Assembly (NCBI RefSeq): GCF_000525995.1
Contig: NZ_AODL01000021.1
Location: 23,708-87,707, forward strand
DNA from: Paenilisteria riparia FSL S10-1204
GTDB lineage: Bacteria; Bacillota; Bacilli; Lactobacillales; Listeriaceae
Direction: 5' to 3'
Length of the DNA: 64,000 nt
A program made the translations under genes and the position numbers. Below are positions 57,243-64,000 of this stretch, piece by piece. The notes below the pieces were generated by a model. The model saw only the letters and a program-made list of their open reading frames with translations, made no database searches and was not told where the DNA came from. Numbering within the stretch: position 1 is the stretch's first letter; each line of letters begins with the position of its first letter.

Positions 57243-57846
57243 TTGCTCTACCATACCACGCTCTGCGATCACAATCATCTGCATAAATTTATCAATAAGT
57301 GGTTGCATATCTTCCATTGTCGCATCTGGATTTTTTTTGAAGGTAGACTGTTACTAATCGGGTAATATACTCAAATATACTTTCGATAACATTCGACGCA
57401 TCTTCCCGCGCCACATCCTCACGTAGCTTTAGTCCATCCAACATCTGATTTACAAATACTGTTTGAACCGCCATCATTTCATTAAAATACGCCGTCATGC
57501 GCTCTGCCAAAGCTTCCGGAGGATTCGCAAACGACTGCATAATCAGCTTGAAAACCGCAGGATGCCGATGACTAAAAGCTAGTTTCTGCTTCGTCGACCA
57601 AATCGCCCCCTCCACAAAATTACCCTTAGGCATATCATCCATCGACACTTCCTCCATCGCCAAATCCACCGAATACGTCACGGCCGCCGTATAAAGCTTC
57701 TCCTTCGAGCCAAAATAATGGAAAATCAAGCCCTTTGAGACACCAGCGGCCTCGCAAATCCGATTCGTACTGGCCGCCTTGTATCCGTGACTTGCAAACT
57801 CCTCTACCGCCACATCAAGTATTTTCGCACGCTTGTCCTCCATCAC
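57231..57846 (-). CDS. TetR-family transcriptional regulator (C-terminus frameshifted)
   Basis: Intended ~204 residues. N-terminal HTH: RAKILDVAVEEFASHGYKAASTNRICEAAGVSKGLIFHYFGSKEKLY. The T run 57331-57338 has eight bases (seven expected), so the given frame ends early at 57292; corrected, it continues NPDATMEDMQPLIDKFMQMI and stops inside the terminator. Last gene of an ATPase-permease-regulator operon, overlapping the permease by ATGA; it probably represses the operon through the two TTGAC...GTCAA sites at 59.6 kb. The inducer is unknown. Confidence 0.88.
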
Positions 57847-58659
57847 ACTTTCAAATCCTTCTTCTTATACAAGACAAATGTCAATGTAACGAAAACAACC
57901 AAAGCAATTACTGAAATCCAGACGTCCGTGCTATTCATCCAACTTGTCAATCTATCAGACGGAATCGCAAAATTAATCGGCGATGCATATTTAAAGAAAT
58001 CCACAGTATCATTTAATCCAGAGAGAATTCCCAAAATATACGTAATGAAAACAAGTGCCAAGCCAATCGGTGTTGCCTGTTTTGAAGAACGAACAATCGC
58101 TGAGAAGCAAAAACCAGCACTCATAAAACACAAAAGCAACCAATAATTCCGTTATAAAAACACGCCCTAGCGACTGCATTAAATCACTCGTCTGCGCTCC
58201 ATCCTGCTTCAAGAAAATAACCAACGCAGCAGAAATAACAAACGTAATCGCCCAAAAAGCAATAAATGAAATCGCATTTCCGACCATTTTCCAAGCCACA
58301 AGCTCCGAACGCGTAATCGGTTGCGCATAAAGAAACTCAATCGTGCCATCCGTCTCTTCCTTCACAAGCGCCTGTGCCCCCGTCATTGCAGCGTATACGC
58401 AAGCAGCAATAAAAATATACTGGAATACATACGCAAAATATGCATCAATCTGGGTCAAATCTGCCATTGAATTAATGTGCAACACGCTCAACATTTCTTT
58501 TGGCAAAGCATCCATCTTCATATTCACCAAATCCTGCATCGCACTTGATTGCATACTAGGGAAAAACGCCATAAAAATGCCAAGTACTACCGCCACTACC
58601 GCTGACCAAACAAGCAAGCTTTTAAAATGAGTTTTCCATTCTATTTTCAAAATATTCAT
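57843..58659 (-). CDS. ABC-2 type transporter permease (frameshifted)
   Basis: Intended ~271 residues, six helices. The first ~175 codons are in frame (KIEWKTHFKSLLVWSAVVAVVLGIF, then KEETDGTIEFLYAQPITRSELVAWK, a conserved ABC-2 loop). The A run 58124-58127 has one base too many; corrected, VAFVF continues MSAGFCFSAIVRSSKQATPIGLAL to the end at 57843. Pairs with the ATPase gene, which it overlaps by 4 bases. The substrate is unknown; small-molecule or lantibiotic-type export is typical of this family. Confidence 0.87.
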
Positions 58660-59546
58660 TTTACCTTGCCTCCTTCGTACAACGTCATGAATTTATCTTC
58701 CAGCTCTTGATTCGTAATCGATAAATCCTTAATCCCATCTGCGCCAAGAATAGGCAATACCTTCTGCACATTGCCGTCAAATGTAAGGCGAGCACTATTT
58801 TCTGTGGTTTCTAGGATCTTCGCGCCAGCATTCACAAGTTCAGTTACAGGCAAAGCCTCCCCTTTAATCACAATCACCTTCCCTGATAGCTCTTGCTCCG
58901 CGATATTTTCCAGCGCAACAATTTCACCATCACGGATAAAAGCTGCTCGCGTACTATATTCCTGAATTTCGCGCAAATTATGACTGGATAAGAAAATTGT
59001 CATACCTTCTTCTTGATTTTGACGCGTCATTTCCTTAAATAAATGATGCTGCATCAATGGATCTAATCCATTCGTTGGCTCATCTAAAATCAACAATTTT
59101 GGCTTCGTAATTAGTCCCGCCACAATCGCGACTTTCTTTTTATTCCCAAGTGACATATCTCCAAAATGCTTGTGCGGATCAATATCAAACATCTCATAGT
59201 AACGCTTCATCTGCATTTGTGCTTTGTCAATATTATGAAACTTCGCCGCAAAACCAATAATATCATTAGCTGTCATTTGTGGATAATAACGTACTTCACT
59301 CGGTACGTAACCGACCATTTTTTTAATGTCCGCAGACTGTTTGACAATATCCTTGCCAAGAACCGTTGCACTCCCCCTAGAAGCATAAATAAAATTCAAC
59401 AAAAGCTTAATCGTCGTGGACTTTCCCGCGCCATTGGGTCCAATAAATCCAAACAATTCCCCCTCTTCTACAGTCAAATTCACACCCTCAATAGCTCGCT
59501 TCTTATGATAGAATTTCGTTAAATCATGCGTTTCTATCGCCTTCAT
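58656..59546 (-). CDS. ABC transporter ATP-binding protein (CcmA/NatA-like)
   Basis: 296 residues. Walker A FIGPNGAGKSTTIKLLL near 33-49, signature DMSLGNKKKVAIVAGL (degenerate LSxGxKK), Walker B LLILDEPTNGLDPLM, switch LSSHNLREIQ, and an extra C-terminal domain of ~85 residues usual in this subfamily. First gene of the operon with permease and TetR, under the promoter at 59.6 kb. Export of a toxic compound or peptide is the usual role, and the specific substrate cannot be told. Confidence 0.92.
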   Translation of the reverse strand: MKAIETHDLTKFYHKKRAIEGVNLTVEEGELFGFIGPNGAGKSTTIKLLLNFIYASRGSATVLGKDIVKQSADIKKMVGYVPSEVRYYPQMTANDIIGFAAKFHNIDKAQMQMKRYYEMFDIDPHKHFGDMSLGNKKKVAIVAGLITKPKLLILDEPTNGLDPLMQHHLFKEMTRQNQEEGMTIFLSSHNLREIQEYSTRAAFIRDGEIVALENIAEQELSGKVIVIKGEALPVTELVNAGAKILETTENSARLTFDGNVQKVLPILGADGIKDLSITNQELEDKFMTLYEGGKVK

Positions 59547-59568
59547 TTACTATTCCCCCATTCCATAA

Positions 59569-59617
59569 TTGACCGTCTAGTCAATGCGATTATACTCCTT
59601 TTTGACCAAGTAGTCAA
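59569..59617 (-). promoter_or_regulatory. Promoter with two TetR-type operators for the ABC-TetR operon
   Basis: Minus strand TTGACT (59617-59612), 17 bases, TATAAT (59594-59589): near-consensus. Two 16-base inverted repeats overlap it: TTGACCAAGTAGTCAA (59602-59617) on the -35 and TTGACCGTCTAGTCAA (59569-59584) just after the -10. They are exactly 33 bases apart, about three helical turns, on the same face of the DNA. They are the obvious sites for the operon's own TetR regulator. Confidence 0.8.
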
Positions 59618-59634
59618 TAGTTAATCTATTCAAC

Positions 59635-59700
59635 AAATCGAGTAGGAGGAGACGTTAGGTTCCGACCTCTCACACCGCCGTACATACGAATTCCTATAAG
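59635..59700 (-). mobile_element. Possible group II intron 3'-end remnant
   Basis: The minus strand reads TATGTACGGCGGTGTGAGAGG ... CCTCCTACTCGATT, resembling the last part of domain V and domain VI with its bulged branch-point A of a group II intron. Nothing else of an intron or reverse transcriptase is present. It lies between the DUF805 gene and the ABC-TetR promoter. Confidence 0.4.
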
Positions 59701-59789
59701 ATAGTGAAAATTGTTCACAAATTTGACAAACCGCTTCACCCTATTTCATGATATACTACGATAGTACTATAAAAAGGGAGGATTTTATT

Positions 59790-60209
59790 TTGGGATTTTT
59801 AGAAGCTTACAAATCATTTTGGCGTAATTATGTGAATTTCACAGATCGCGCGCCACGTTCTGCATACTGGTACGTCGTTTTGTGGAACGCCATTATTGTC
59901 GCACTATTTTATATTGTTGTCTTGATTTTAGCAGGGACAACAGTCGCAACTGCATCCATTACGAATGGTGAGGATTTAAGCCTACTGTTTACCGCTGGTC
60001 CAATGTTGTTCCTATTACTCTTGATGTGGTTATACGGCCTAGCTTGTTTTATACCAACGCTTAGCCTAATGGTTCGCCGTTTACGCGATTCCAACAAGAG
60101 CCCGTGGTTTATCTTACTTGGCTTGATACCATTCGTTGGTGGCATCATTTTGCTTGTCTTCATGTGTTTACCAAGTGAAGATTCATTCGACACAAGCCAT
60201 GATTTTTAG
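59790..60209 (+). CDS. DUF805 membrane protein
   Basis: 139 residues from TTG 59790, eight bases behind GGGAGG; no better ATG is available. DUF805 pattern: FLEAYKSFWRNYVNFTDRAPRSAYWYVVLWN, three or four helices (about 28-52, 65-90, 108-130), and the conserved MVRRLRDSNKSPWFILLGLIPFVG. Function is unknown; such proteins occur in single copies in many Firmicutes and some are prophage-linked. A TGNTATACT extended -10 lies ~40 bases upstream. Confidence 0.8.
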   Translation: MGFLEAYKSFWRNYVNFTDRAPRSAYWYVVLWNAIIVALFYIVVLILAGTTVATASITNGEDLSLLFTAGPMLFLLLLMWLYGLACFIPTLSLMVRRLRDSNKSPWFILLGLIPFVGGIILLVFMCLPSEDSFDTSHDF

Positions 60210-60214
60210 TCATA

Positions 60215-60264
60215 GAAATAGCAACCCGACTCTAACTATTCGTTGGAATCAGGTTGCTATTTTC
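60215..60264. terminator. Bidirectional terminator
   Basis: AAATAGCAACC pairs with GGTTGCTATTT across ~24 bases, between the convergent DUF805 gene and the beta-helix fragment. Confidence 0.85.
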
Positions 60265-60282
60265 GTATCACGATTAGTTTTG

Positions 60283-60963
60283 CTATTTTACGTTTAAATC
60301 ATCGCGCATCGGTATTTTTGTGTGGATGTATTCATGATAGGCTGCACCCAAGTTGGGATGAAGCAGGACATTCCAATCATTAAAGTTAGATGTTGTTGGA
60401 TAAACATAGTTAGCTGGCCAATTTTCTGCCTTTAAAAGGCCATCCACCGTATCGTCACGTGTATTACCCGCCACATAGGAATCTCTAGGCAGAAATCCAA
60501 TATCGTCATCCGAAGCGATTTTCATCAACTGCTTCCTATTAGAAGGTATATTTTGATAATTAATGTACCGATTATCGATGAAGGCACCGTTCTTCGTATT
60601 TGCTGTTCGAGTAGGATAGTTTAGTTCCATTCCGATTTTATAAGAACTTTCCCACCGTTTCCAATCTATCGTATTATTCGCTACTAACCAGTTGGACAGC
60701 TCAGCTATACGTACATACGTATCTCCTAAGCCGAATTCGCCATTTCCATACATAATGATTCCTGTATTTCGGAAATGGTTATTCATAATAAGGATATTTC
60801 TTCCGGACTTAAACTTAATTCCGCCACTAGCCCCGTTTTGGAATCCACGGACATGGTTGCCTACAAAATCGATGTTTTGTGAACCTCTTAGATAGATAAG
60901 TGATAGTTGATGAATCAGTGTTTCTTTATGAAGAGCTATTTGCTTACCACTACTCGATTGCAC
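60283..60963 (-). CDS. Right-handed beta-helix protein, C-terminal fragment
   Basis: 226 residues as read from a GTG with no ribosome site. From about residue 25 the sequence shows beta-helix coils (IYLRGSQNIDFVGNHVRGF, IKFKSGRNILIMNNHFRNT, WLVANNTIDWKRW) of the pectate-lyase/parallel beta-helix type. The final ~80 residues look like a complete C-terminus. There is no signal peptide, and the length is well short of such proteins (usually 350 or more), so this is likely the surviving 3' part of a larger surface or polysaccharide-active gene, cut at ~60.95 kb beside the nudF terminator. Confidence 0.65.
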   Translation of the reverse strand: MQSSSGKQIALHKETLIHQLSLIYLRGSQNIDFVGNHVRGFQNGASGGIKFKSGRNILIMNNHFRNTGIIMYGNGEFGLGDTYVRIAELSNWLVANNTIDWKRWESSYKIGMELNYPTRTANTKNGAFIDNRYINYQNIPSNRKQLMKIASDDDIGFLPRDSYVAGNTRDDTVDGLLKAENWPANYVYPTTSNFNDWNVLLHPNLGAAYHEYIHTKIPMRDDLNVK

Positions 60964-60977
60964 TCGGGACTTTCACC

Positions 60978-61041
60978 CGTTTTTTGTTTGCCCATACTGG
61001 GCAAACAAAAAACGCACCAGCAAGACACTGGTACGCCACCA
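60978..61041 (-). terminator. Terminator of nudF plus a second, perfect hairpin
   Basis: Just after the nudF stop the minus strand reads CGTACCAG-TGTCTTG-CTGGTGCG then six Ts. This T run starts a second hairpin, a perfect 17-base stem (60978-60994 with 60998-61014) with a three-base loop, GTTTGCCCA-GTA-TGGGCAAAC at its core. Two stacked structures make a strong transcription stop. Confidence 0.8.
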
Positions 61042-61045
61042 TTTC

Positions 61046-61594
61046 TCAACGTAAAGCATTTAATAATTTCCAATATTGTACAGCATATACTGTTTTAGCG
61101 TCACAAATCACTTTTTCTTCTATCAATTGCAACGCCTCATCAATATTTACTTCCAGAATATTTACAAACTCATCTTCATCCGCCTGCAAAGGATTGGCTT
61201 GCTTCTTTAAATCCTTCGCAACATAAATATGTAACAACTCATCCGCGAAACCTGGGGATGTATAGAAAGAAACTAGATGTGTCAGTTCATTCGTTTTAAA
61301 TCCCGTCTCCTCTTCTAATTCACGACTTGCCGTTAGCATTGGATCTTCGTTCGGTTCAATTTTCCCAGCTGGTATCTCAACAATTGTTTTTTCTAACGGT
61401 TTGCGGTATTGTTCTACCATGAGCATTTTATTTTCCGCTGTAATCGCAATCACTGCAACAGCACCGGGATGTTTTACAATTTCACGTTTACTAAGCTTGC
61501 CATTTGGTAATTCCACATCGTCAACGACTAATTTTATAATCTTCCCATCAAAGATTGTCTCACGCTTTACTGTTTTTTCTTCTAGTGAATCCAT
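61046..61594 (-). CDS. nudF: ADP-ribose pyrophosphatase (Nudix)
   Basis: 182 residues. Nudix box GKIEPNEDPMLTASRELEEETGF (about 76-98) is complete (GX5EX7REUXEEXGU), and the following proline-type loop YTSPGF near 110 (~16 residues after the box) marks ADP-ribose pyrophosphatases. It hydrolyses ADP-ribose to AMP and ribose-5-phosphate. Single gene, divergent from xpaC. The ATG follows GGAGTGTTTTG. Confidence 0.93.
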   Translation of the reverse strand: MDSLEEKTVKRETIFDGKIIKLVVDDVELPNGKLSKREIVKHPGAVAVIAITAENKMLMVEQYRKPLEKTIVEIPAGKIEPNEDPMLTASRELEEETGFKTNELTHLVSFYTSPGFADELLHIYVAKDLKKQANPLQADEDEFVNILEVNIDEALQLIEEKVICDAKTVYAVQYWKLLNALR

Positions 61595-61799
61595 TCAAAA
61601 CACTCCATTTCTCATTCGTTTTATTCATTATACCATAAGCTAGACTTAGGGGAATTTACATCGCACGACTGATAACATCTTTTCTGTCAATATGGTATGA
61701 TATATTCAAATCAGTTAGCTTATATAAACGATTTTTTGTAACAGTTTCTACAAATACTTAATCCTTAAAAAAATAAGGAAGCCTAAGGAGAAGATAGAC

Positions 61800-62445
61800 A
61801 TGGTAGTATTTAAAAAAATTTATGGCCTTCACTGGCTCAATCGTCTTAACACTTGTTTTGTTCGGTATTTTGGCAAGCATCTTTGTGAATAACTGGTTAC
61901 TCATTAGTAGCATCACACTGGTCGTCGCTGTCGTGTTGTTCATCTTTTCTGCCAAAGCTGGGGATAAGGCACATGCGATTCAAACAGGTTTAACAAAAAA
62001 AGAATTTAAATACATTCGCACAAATCTTGAAGAATCCCGCGCCAAAATATTGCGTCTTCAAAAAATCACATCCGCACACCGTACCTTGTTCACCTTCCAA
62101 GAACGTGACAAAACACTCTTACTTACAAAACGTATCTACGGTATTGTGAAAGAAGAACCAAAACGCTTTTACGACGCAGAAGACTTTTTCTTTTCCCATC
62201 TTGATTCTCTTGTTGAGCTAACAGAAAAATATGCTTTCTTAGACAGCCAACCGGTGAAAGATAAGAAAATTTACCAAACACTTTCAGATACGCGTACCCT
62301 TCTAAATGACTTAGGTCGCGTTATTGAGAAAGACCTTTTCTCGCTGCTAAATAAAGATGTTTCCAACTTGGATTTTGAGCTAGAAGTAGCCAAGAACTCC
62401 ATTTCCAAGCAGCAGAAGAAATTTGAAAGGAGAACACCGAAATGA
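61800..62445 (+). CDS. XpaC-like membrane protein (5-bromo-4-chloroindolyl phosphate hydrolysis family; frameshifted at start)
   Basis: Intended ~214 residues from ATG 61800 (AAGGAG nine bases upstream): VVFKK, then the A run 61812-61818 has seven bases (six expected), then [20 protein letters not shown] with two membrane helices (about 7-25 and 30-48) and a long helical cytoplasmic part. XpaC was named for a phosphatase assay effect in Bacillus; its activity is unproven, and it is nearly always co-transcribed with telA. Stop overlaps the telA start by ATGA. Confidence 0.88.
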
Positions 62446-63675
62446 CCGAAAACCAAAAGCCAAACGAACCTGAATTTCAAGCAAAAGAAACACCAACATA
62501 TACAGATCCAAAGGCAGAAGTAATTGATGCTAATTTCAACAAAACATTGGACGATTTATTAGCCGATCCGTTCGGAACAAACGGCTCACAAACCGTTCAA
62601 GAAATTGTAAACAATGAAAGTGATAAAGCGCCACGCCTTGTCGACATGTTGCCAGAAAGCAACCGTCGACAAGCCGTTGAACTAGCTAAGCAAATTGTGC
62701 CAGGAAATCAAGCAGCAATCCTAGGTTATGGTGCGCCTGCACAAGCCAAATTGCACGACTTCTCCCACTCTATGCTCAATCAAGTTCAAAAGCAAGATGT
62801 TGGCCCCATAGGTGAGATAATTAGCGATCTCATGTTCCGCTTACAAGAAGCCGATCCTGACGAACTGGCAGCACGCAACAAGAACGTTTTCACAAAAATG
62901 TTCTCTCGCGTCAAACAATCCATTAACGAAATCACTTCTAAATATCAGAAAATGGGAACACAAATTGATCGCATCGCTTTGAAATTAGAACATGCCAAGA
63001 AACGCTTAATGGAAGACAACTCATTCTTAGAACAGTTATACGACAAGAATAAAGACTACTTCCAAGCTTTAAATATCTACATCGCAGCTGGTGAACTAAA
63101 ACAAGAAGAAAATAAACACCAAACTACTTCCAGAACTCCGCAAAAAAGCAGAGCAATCCGGCGACCAAATGGATTTCCAAGAAGTCAATGACTTAACACA
63201 ATTCGCCGATCGCCTAGAAAAACGCGTGCATGACTTAAAACTAAGCCGCCAAATAACCATTCAGCAAGCACCACAAATCCGGCTTATTCAAAATACAAAC
63301 CAAGTGCTAGCAGAAAAGATTCAATCTTCCATTATGACTGCTATTCCACTTTGGAAAAATCAAGTAGCCATAGCACTAACACTTTTACGCCAACAACAAG
63401 CAGCTGAAGCGCAGCGCCAAGTATCCGAAACAACAAATGAACTTCTAAAACGAAATGCGGACATGCTAAAAACAAACGCTATCGAAACAGCTCGCGAAAA
63501 CGAAAGAGGCATTGTCGACATCGAAACACTGAAAGAAACACAATCAAGCCTTATCGAGACATTACAAGAAACATTGAAAATCCAGCAAGAAGGCCGTGCC
63601 AAACGTGCCGTAGCAGAAAAAGAACTTGTTTCAATGGAACAAGAACTAAAAGACCGCTTGCTAGAACTGAAATAA
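62442..63675 (+). CDS. TelA-like toxic anion resistance protein (frameshifted)
   Basis: Intended ~410 residues. The first ~220 codons read [12 protein letters not shown]...[21 protein letters not shown], then the A run 63109-63112 has four bases (three expected), then [18 protein letters not shown] and on through [15 protein letters not shown] to LLELK. Wholly helical, TelA/YceH family. In L. monocytogenes the orthologue (Lmo1967) affects resistance to cell-wall-active antibiotics; tellurite resistance is the name-giving trait of plasmid relatives. Operon with xpaC. Confidence 0.9.
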
Positions 63676-63791
63676 TATGTCTACAAGCATCGATTATCAA
63701 AAGTCAAAGTCAAAATGTCTTCTGACCTAGAAAACTACGTATCAAAAATCGGCAATTAGATTTTTGATACGTTTTTTCTATATAGACGAGG

Positions 63792-64000
63792 TTGGGACGA
63801 GTCTGGGACATAACCCAAATAAATCGGCGACAAGCGCTCGCATTCAGGGAGTTTGGCGGACTTCCGGTTCTACTTCGCATACGCTACGCTTAACTTCTCG
63901 CATGGTCGGGGATACGACTCCCTCCCTGCTTTCAGTCATCACATACACCAGTATGCTGCGCTTCCGGCTTCCACCAAACTCCCTGAATACAAACGCTTTC
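63792..64000. repeat. Nested-hairpin intergenic repeat, copy D (cut by the window end)
   Basis: GTTGGGACGAGTCTGGGACATAACCC begins the outer stem. The arm-1 border AAATAAATCGGCGACAAGCG is identical to copy A. The core CATTCAGGGAGTTTGG pairs with CCAAACTCCCTGAATAC, where copy A has CATTCAGGGGATG with CATCCCCTGAATAC, so both sides changed together. The loop is longer than in copy A. The right half lies beyond 64,000. No gene in 63,676-64,000. Confidence 0.7.

Noticed and set aside
1..64000. Phase variation as the cause of homopolymer frameshifts
   Set aside because: Many runs are short (three to seven bases), scattered over housekeeping genes, and biased to +1. True phase-variable tracts are usually longer and sit in surface or defence genes.
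1..64000. CRISPR array, tRNA, rRNA or prophage
   Set aside because: No regularly spaced direct repeats, cloverleaf-type sequences, ribosomal RNA segments or phage structural genes were seen on reading the window.

Overview
The window is a chromosomal segment of a low-GC Gram-positive bacterium, almost certainly a Listeria. Its gene order matches the conserved Listeria block birA-cca-mgsA-dapB ... aro genes ... gpsA-der-rpsA-cmk ... resDE-rluB-scpBA-lysA-pnp-xerD-fur-fhu ... xpaC-telA. It carries Listeria-type details: ReoY and YpiA beside the EPSP synthase gene, a Lmo1935-like phosphatase beside hup, no bacillithiol genes between mgsA and cca, and no trp genes inside the aro block. I cannot name the species; the missing phosphopentomutase gene between pnp and xerD and the extra Bce-type module are worth using for that.

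Layout. 1-3.0 kb: 5' part of birA, then cca, mgsA, dapB and a MazG-like gene on the minus strand. 3.1-8.5 kb, plus strand: a YpjC/YitT membrane protein and a Bce-type peptide-antibiotic sensing and detoxification module (regulator, kinase, ABC ATPase, ABC permease). 8.5-16.2 kb: an amino-acid oxidase, malic enzyme, a serine hydrolase, a DUF1801 protein, an HI0933-type flavoprotein, a YugP-type zinc peptidase, YpjA and ReoY. 16.2-27.7 kb, minus: YpiA, then the aromatic pathway (aroA, tyrA, hisC, aroH, aroB, aroC), ndk, the menaquinone genes hepT-menG-hepS, and folE. 27.7-36.4 kb: a GNAT acetyltransferase, hup, a tyrosine/lipid phosphatase, gpsA, der, S1 protein gene, cmk and asparaginase. 36.4-40.6 kb: LysM protein, CPBP protease, RecS/RecQ helicase, YpbB and ferredoxin. 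40.6-51.3 kb: ribU with an FMN riboswitch, an acyl-CoA thioesterase, resE-resD, rluB, scpB-scpA, lysA, pnp, xerD and fur. 51.5-56.6 kb: ferric hydroxamate uptake (fhuG, fhuB, fhuD, divergent fhuC) and a ferredoxin/flavodoxin reductase, under two well-formed Fur boxes. 56.6-64 kb: a protein of homing-endonuclease-associated repeats, an ABC ATPase-permease-TetR operon with twin operators, a DUF805 protein, a beta-helix fragment, nudF, xpaC and telA.

Two themes cut across the genes. First, about fifteen otherwise intact genes are broken by a one-base change, nearly all in A or T runs and mostly +1. This includes core genes (menG, fur, pnp). Sequencing or assembly error explains this much better than biology, and I give the intended full extents. 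Second, a family of intergenic nested-hairpin repeats recurs at 23.8, 36.2, 48.7 and 63.8 kb, with relatives at 28.4 and 30.3 kb. Stems are kept by paired substitutions between copies, so the structure itself appears to be selected or to be the mobile unit.

No rRNA, tRNA, CRISPR array, intact insertion sequence or prophage was seen.
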